Below, piece after piece: positions 24,408-28,153 of a stretch of 28,153 bases of DNA. Both the position numbers and the translations under genes were made by a program. This DNA comes from Rhodopirellula sp. GTDB taxonomy: Bacteria > Planctomycetota > Planctomycetia > Pirellulales > Pirellulaceae. Each line of letters opens with the position of its first letter. Within the stretch, counting starts at the first letter, position 1. The notes below the pieces were generated by a model. It did no database searches, was not told where the DNA came from, and saw nothing but the letters and a program-made list of their open reading frames with translations. The stretch covers positions 18,815 to 46,967 of the forward strand of contig PAXU01000008.1 of the NCBI GenBank assembly GCA_002714565.1, in the 5' to 3' direction.

Positions 24408-27400
24408 TTATCTAGATTGCTCTGCAGCAGATGGCACGTGGCTGGCATCCTCCAGTGGTGCAACCAGCAAACCCGGATCGATTTTTGTCACCTCTTCAGC
24501 AACGATTCGAACGGTATCTACAATCTGTTGTTCACTGTGACACGACGTAATAAAGAACCGCAATCGCGTCGCGGATTCTTCGACAGCCGGATAGAGAATT
24601 GGCTGCACATTAATGCCGTGTTCAAACAACTGATGTGACAATTGCAGTGCCTGTACGGAGTTTCCGATGATCACGGGCACTACAGGCGTATTATTGCCTA
24701 GCCCGGTATTGAGCCCGGCCTTCTTGGCTTCGTCAAGGAATAGTTTAGAGCGTTGCTGTAGAACACCAACTCGCTCCGGTTCGGACTCAAGCACTCGTAA
24801 TGATGCCAAGGCTGCTGCTGCGTTTGGCGGTGATAGGCCAACACTGTATACGAATCCTGGTGATGTATATTTCAAGTACTCGATCAATTCTCTGGTTCCA
24901 GCGATGTAACCGCCGCAGCTACCAAAGGATTTACTCAATGTACCCATCCAGATATCCACTTCTCGCGGATCAACGTTGAAGTGTTCGCTAATCCCACGGC
25001 CGTGAGGCCCCATGGTTCCCATGGAGTGGGCTTCGTCCACCATCAGCATTACTTTATGGCGATTTTTAACTTCGACAAATCGCGGCAGATCTGGGAAGTC
25101 ACCGTCCATACTATAGACACCTTCAACGACAATCAGCACGCGGCGATAATCACCACGCACTTCGCTTAAGATCTCGTCGAGTTCCTGCCAATCGTTGTGA
25201 GCAAATGGGCGTCGTCTTGCACCACTAAGGATTGATCCTTGAATGATGCTGTTATGTGAAAGAGAATCGTGGAGGATCAGATCACCTGAGCCAACGATAT
25301 GCCCGATTGTCGACTCGTTTGTGGAAAATCCGCCTACATAAGTAATCGCATCTTCAACGCCGATGAATGCTGCAATAGAAGATTCCAACTCTTCGTGAAT
25401 CGACTTCTGTCCTGATACAACACGGCTGGCCGAGACACTTGTGCCATATCGCTCGGTGGCGTCCTGACATGCTTTGGTTACCTGAGGATCGCCGGACATT
25501 CCGATATAGTTGTAGCTCGTAAAGCTCAGTAATTCCTTGCCATCCACGATCGTTGTATCTCGACACACGCCATCGTGTACAGAGAAATACGGATTTGGCA
25601 CACCTGTTTGATCCAACAAGCTCATCGTCTGTTTCAGACGTTTATACTCAGGCATCAATGCAAAAGTGTAGTTTTCTTCCGGTACGCTGATAGCCTTTGT
25701 TGTGGTCTTTTTAGGTTCGCTGCTGCTTAACTTGCGATCCTTGGCAGGGACGGTACCAATGTACTGCTGCACTGCGGCTGCAACTTCACCACATGTCTCA
25801 ATCTCTTGCAACACTTCCTCTGGGAATCGTCCACCATACGTCTCTTCAAGGCTATTGGCGATTTGCAGACGCTCAAGTGAATCCAAGCCAAGATCAATCA
25901 CAATGTTTGTTCCCGGACTCAGTTCATTGGACCGTTCCTGAGCAATGGCTTTGACGTGATCATAAACCGTTTCAAGTACGGTCTCATCGAGACCGGTTTG
26001 CACCGGTTCATTTGTCGTAGCTTCCACCGTCTCGGCGGGCAACTCCGAAGCATCGTCCCAAGAGAACCACTGGGCTATCGTCTTGAGTGAACCGTCACGA
26101 AATGACTTACGGCATCCATGGCGTTGAATCTTACCACTGGAGGTTTTTGGAATCGAACCGAATCGTACAAGGACGATTCCATCGGGTGGCAAATCATGCT
26201 CAGCAGTCACGTCCATGCGGATTTTCTGAATGACATCTGACCAGTCGTCGTGCCGCTTTCGTTCTGTCTCAGCGACTACGATCAAACGCTCGCGTCCATC
26301 GATATCGACGGCAAAGGCACCAACCGCACCGTTTTGCAAACGATTGCTGGCTAGTTCCACCGTCAGTTCAATATCCTGAGGATATCGGTTCACACCGCGA
26401 ACGATGATTAAGTCTTTCAGACGGCCCGTAACGTATAATTCGCCGTCCATGAGGAATCCAAGATCACCGGTTCGCAGAAATGGACCGCTATCGCTGTCGG
26501 CACATTTCGCTTCAAAGGTCTGTTCGCTTACCTCTGGCTTATTCCAGTACCCCTTACCTATAGAAGGGCTGCAGACCCATATCTCTCCAACTTCACCGGC
26601 CGGCAACTGTTTGTAAGTTTGCGTATCGACAATGATGACTTCTTCTTTATCCAGAATGCGACCACAACTCACCAAGTGACGGGCATTGTCAGCATCGGGT
26701 GGTACGCTCACGACACGATGCTCGTGCAGGGAGTCTGCATCAAAACTGTGTACGTTATGTGGCTTGCCTCGTTCCGCACCAGTAATAATCAACGTCGCTT
26801 CTGCCATGCCATAGCACGGATAAAACGCCTTGGGATCAAATCCGACCTTGGCGAACTTCTTGCTGAATTCCTCAAGCGTAGAAGACCGGATCGGTTCAGC
26901 ACCGTTGTAAGCAATGCTCAGGCTGGAGAGATCCAGGCCTTCCATGTCTTCTTCGGTAACCTTTTGAGTACATAGGTCATAAGCAAAATTGGGGCCACCG
27001 GTAATGGTGATCTTGTGTTTGGTAATTGCCTGTAACCAACGTACGGGTTTTTGCAGAAAGGCCATCGGAGACATCCCGAGTCCCGAGAGGCCTGTGAAAA
27101 CTGGGTTCAGCAACCCTCCGACGAGTCCCATATCGTGGTATACCGGTAACCACGCCATGCAGAAGTCACCGTAATGACTTTGGAAGGCCTTCGTAATCAT
27201 ATGGCAGTTAGCCATGATGTTTTCGTGGGCAAGCATAACGCCTTTAGGACTTCCTGTTGATCCGGAAGTGTACTGAAAGACTGCCAGGTCACTTGGTTTA
27301 ATTTCCGGTGTTTCCCAATCCGGATCATAGTCGTCGGCAATTGAATCCGTGCCAATCCACGTAATGCGATTTAAAAGTGAGTCGGTCGACTTTAGAATTG

Positions 27401-27809
27401 ACTTGGCACGCTCAACGGCATCGACCGTAGACAGAGCCATGACTGCCTTTGCATCATCAACAATGGCCTCGATCCGATTCATACCTCGGTGTCGCCGCGG
27501 AGGGTATGCGGGAACGGCGATCGCACCTGCATATAAACATCCCCAAAATGCTTTTGCAAACGCGATACCGGGAGGATGAAGCAGCAACACACGTTCACCG
27601 CGTACATCATGTTCGCTCAGTTTTGAAGCAACCGATCGCGCGCAGCGGTCAAGTTCAGCGTAAGACAAGTCTATCTTCTCGTCTTCGCCGTCTGTAAGAA
27701 AGCGATAGGCCAGTTTGTCTGGAGTGTTCTCTGCCCAGTATTTAAGACTGTCTACCACGTGCGTGGTAACAGGCTTGTACGGGCTAAATAGAGCATCGAG
27801 ATTCACCAT
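24408..27809 (-). CDS. FAAL-ACP-alpha-oxoamine synthase fusion protein
   Basis: A 1133-residue three-part enzyme. Residues 1 to about 595 are a fatty acyl-AMP ligase: YTSGSTGSPKG (180-190), WLPVYHDMGLVGG, YNGAEPIRSSTLEEF, YGMAEATL, FLRTGDLGF, KDLIIVRGVNRYPQDIE and the C-terminal catalytic lysine (about Lys560 in PKTSSGKIQR). Residues 605-690 are an acyl carrier domain with the phosphopantetheine serine at Ser644 in DLGLDSLERL. Residues 714-1114 are a PLP-dependent oxoamine synthase like AONS, KBL and serine palmitoyltransferase, with the PLP lysine at Lys960 in GTLSKSFGSCGGYIAG and VDEAHSMGTMGPHGRG. Inferred reaction: a fatty acid is adenylated, loaded on the carrier, and condensed with an amino acid with loss of CO2. 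The start is ATG 27807-27809; the longer frame begins at TTG. Confidence 0.9.
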   Translation of the reverse strand: MVNLDALFSPYKPVTTHVVDSLKYWAENTPDKLAYRFLTDGEDEKIDLSYAELDRCARSVASKLSEHDVRGERVLLLHPPGIAFAKAFWGCLYAGAIAVPAYPPRRHRGMNRIEAIVDDAKAVMALSTVDAVERAKSILKSTDSLLNRITWIGTDSIADDYDPDWETPEIKPSDLAVFQYTSGSTGSPKGVMLAHENIMANCHMITKAFQSHYGDFCMAWLPVYHDMGLVGGLLNPVFTGLSGLGMSPMAFLQKPVRWLQAITKHKITITGGPNFAYDLCTQKVTEEDMEGLDLSSLSIAYNGAEPIRSSTLEEFSKKFAKVGFDPKAFYPCYGMAEATLIITGAERGKPHNVHSFDADSLHEHRVVSVPPDADNARHLVSCGRILDKEEVIIVDTQTYKQLPAGEVGEIWVCSPSIGKGYWNKPEVSEQTFEAKCADSDSGPFLRTGDLGFLMDGELYVTGRLKDLIIVRGVNRYPQDIELTVELASNRLQNGAVGAFAVDIDGRERLIVVAETERKRHDDWSDVIQKIRMDVTAEHDLPPDGIVLVRFGSIPKTSSGKIQRHGCRKSFRDGSLKTIAQWFSWDDASELPAETVEATTNEPVQTGLDETVLETVYDHVKAIAQERSNELSPGTNIVIDLGLDSLERLQIANSLEETYGGRFPEEVLQEIETCGEVAAAVQQYIGTVPAKDRKLSSSEPKKTTTKAISVPEENYTFALMPEYKRLKQTMSLLDQTGVPNPYFSVHDGVCRDTTIVDGKELLSFTSYNYIGMSGDPQVTKACQDATERYGTSVSASRVVSGQKSIHEELESSIAAFIGVEDAITYVGGFSTNESTIGHIVGSGDLILHDSLSHNSIIQGSILSGARRRPFAHNDWQELDEILSEVRGDYRRVLIVVEGVYSMDGDFPDLPRFVEVKNRHKVMLMVDEAHSMGTMGPHGRGISEHFNVDPREVDIWMGTLSKSFGSCGGYIAGTRELIEYLKYTSPGFVYSVGLSPPNAAAALASLRVLESEPERVGVLQQRSKLFLDEAKKAGLNTGLGNNTPVVPVIIGNSVQALQLSHQLFEHGINVQPILYPAVEESATRLRFFITSCHSEQQIVDTVRIVAEEVTKIDPGLLVAPLEDASHVPSAAEQSR

Positions 27810-28153
27810 AATCTCCGAAGCTAAGGCAGGATAAATAGTCAAAGGTGGGTCGTGACCGAATTATTCGCCATTCCTGCGAATTTCGGTAGAAGTTTATTAA
27901 AAACCAGACTTTCAGTTTCGTAAACGGTTAATTCAGCTAAAACGGTGGCGGTACAAGCATCCCTGCCTTACAAACCGGATAATCCGACCGGATACAGCAC
28001 GTTGTATTTCAGGCCGGTTTATCAGGTGTTTTTCCTATTCCGCTTTAGGTATTCCTATCCAAATAACAACGTGCGAACACATCACCGCTGGTTTATTTAA
28101 TATTCCTTCTCACCTGTTTTTCGGCATGATTCCCTAAGAAAACGAGGATTCCG
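27810..28153. other. Upstream region of the fusion gene, 344 bases without a gene
   Basis: No gene is seen on either strand. GGAG lies just before the fusion gene's ATG. The octamer ACCGGATA occurs twice (27974-27981 and 27986-27993), 12 bases apart, flanked by AAACCGG (27972-27978) and CCGGTTT (28014-28020). A 9-bp inverted repeat GCACGTTGT (27997-28005) and ACAACGTGC (28066-28074) also occurs. These could be binding sites for a regulator of the fusion gene, but each is short enough to be chance. Confidence 0.35.

Noticed and set aside
1..28153. tRNA, rRNA, CRISPR arrays and mobile elements
   Set aside because: Looked for by eye on both strands and none seen: no transposase or integrase, no regularly spaced repeats, no cloverleaf-like sequence. 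A tRNA or Rfam scan would be decisive.

Overview
This window looks like a chromosome segment from a marine-type member of the Planctomycetota, probably related to Pirellulaceae. The evidence is the mix of families, not a marker gene: three formylglycine sulfatases, a Tat-exported DUF1080 protein, an FG-GAP/VCBS repeat protein, an exported PQQ-like beta-propeller, a DUF1570-type HExxH peptidase, a UVR-motif protein and a large acyl-AMP-ligase/ACP/oxoamine-synthase fusion. I found no rRNA, tRNA, CRISPR array, transposase or integrase, and no sharp change in base composition, so the region reads as resident chromosome.

Layout. At 1-502 (-) is the N-terminal part of a di-haem cytochrome c peroxidase that continues off the left edge. 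At 676-2733 (-) is leuCD, both subunits of isopropylmalate isomerase, with a 235-base divergent gap to a UDP-sugar dehydrogenase at 2969-4309 (+). A Tat-type zinc-peptidase-like protein follows (4353-5258, -). Next comes a plus-strand run of a FabH-like ketoacyl-ACP synthase III, a YqgE/AlgH protein and a PPP-type phosphatase (5439-7739). Sulfatase 1 is at 7797-9179 (+). Facing it is a minus-strand set of sulfatase 3, sulfatase 2 and an FG-GAP protein (13399 down to 9203). Divergent from that set is a DUF1080 protein (13542-14369, +).

From 18920 down to 14412 a minus-strand run encodes an ArfB-like ribosome-rescue hydrolase, a UVR-motif protein, a DegT-family aminotransferase, SurE, a TPR protein and a PNPOx-like flavin-binding protein. 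An exported PQQ-like beta-propeller protein (19089-20588, +) meets a sugar-isomerase-like TIM barrel and a TraB-type protein (both -). A putative outer-membrane beta-barrel protein with a 12-glycine tract (22773-23945, +) ends at a clear intrinsic terminator. The right part holds a small, apparently frameshifted reading frame (24036-24273, -) and a 1133-residue FAAL-ACP-AOS fusion (24408-27809, -).

How the genes work together. The sulfatases, FG-GAP protein and DUF1080 protein form an exported set that fits breakdown of sulfated polysaccharide. The UDP-sugar dehydrogenase and DegT aminotransferase fit surface glycan synthesis. The fusion enzyme should activate a fatty acid, load it on its own carrier and condense it with an amino acid to give a long-chain alpha-oxoamine; this is the best candidate here for unusual biology. 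Several start codons were moved inward from the longest open frame to place a signal peptide or ribosome-binding site sensibly, and those cases are stated.
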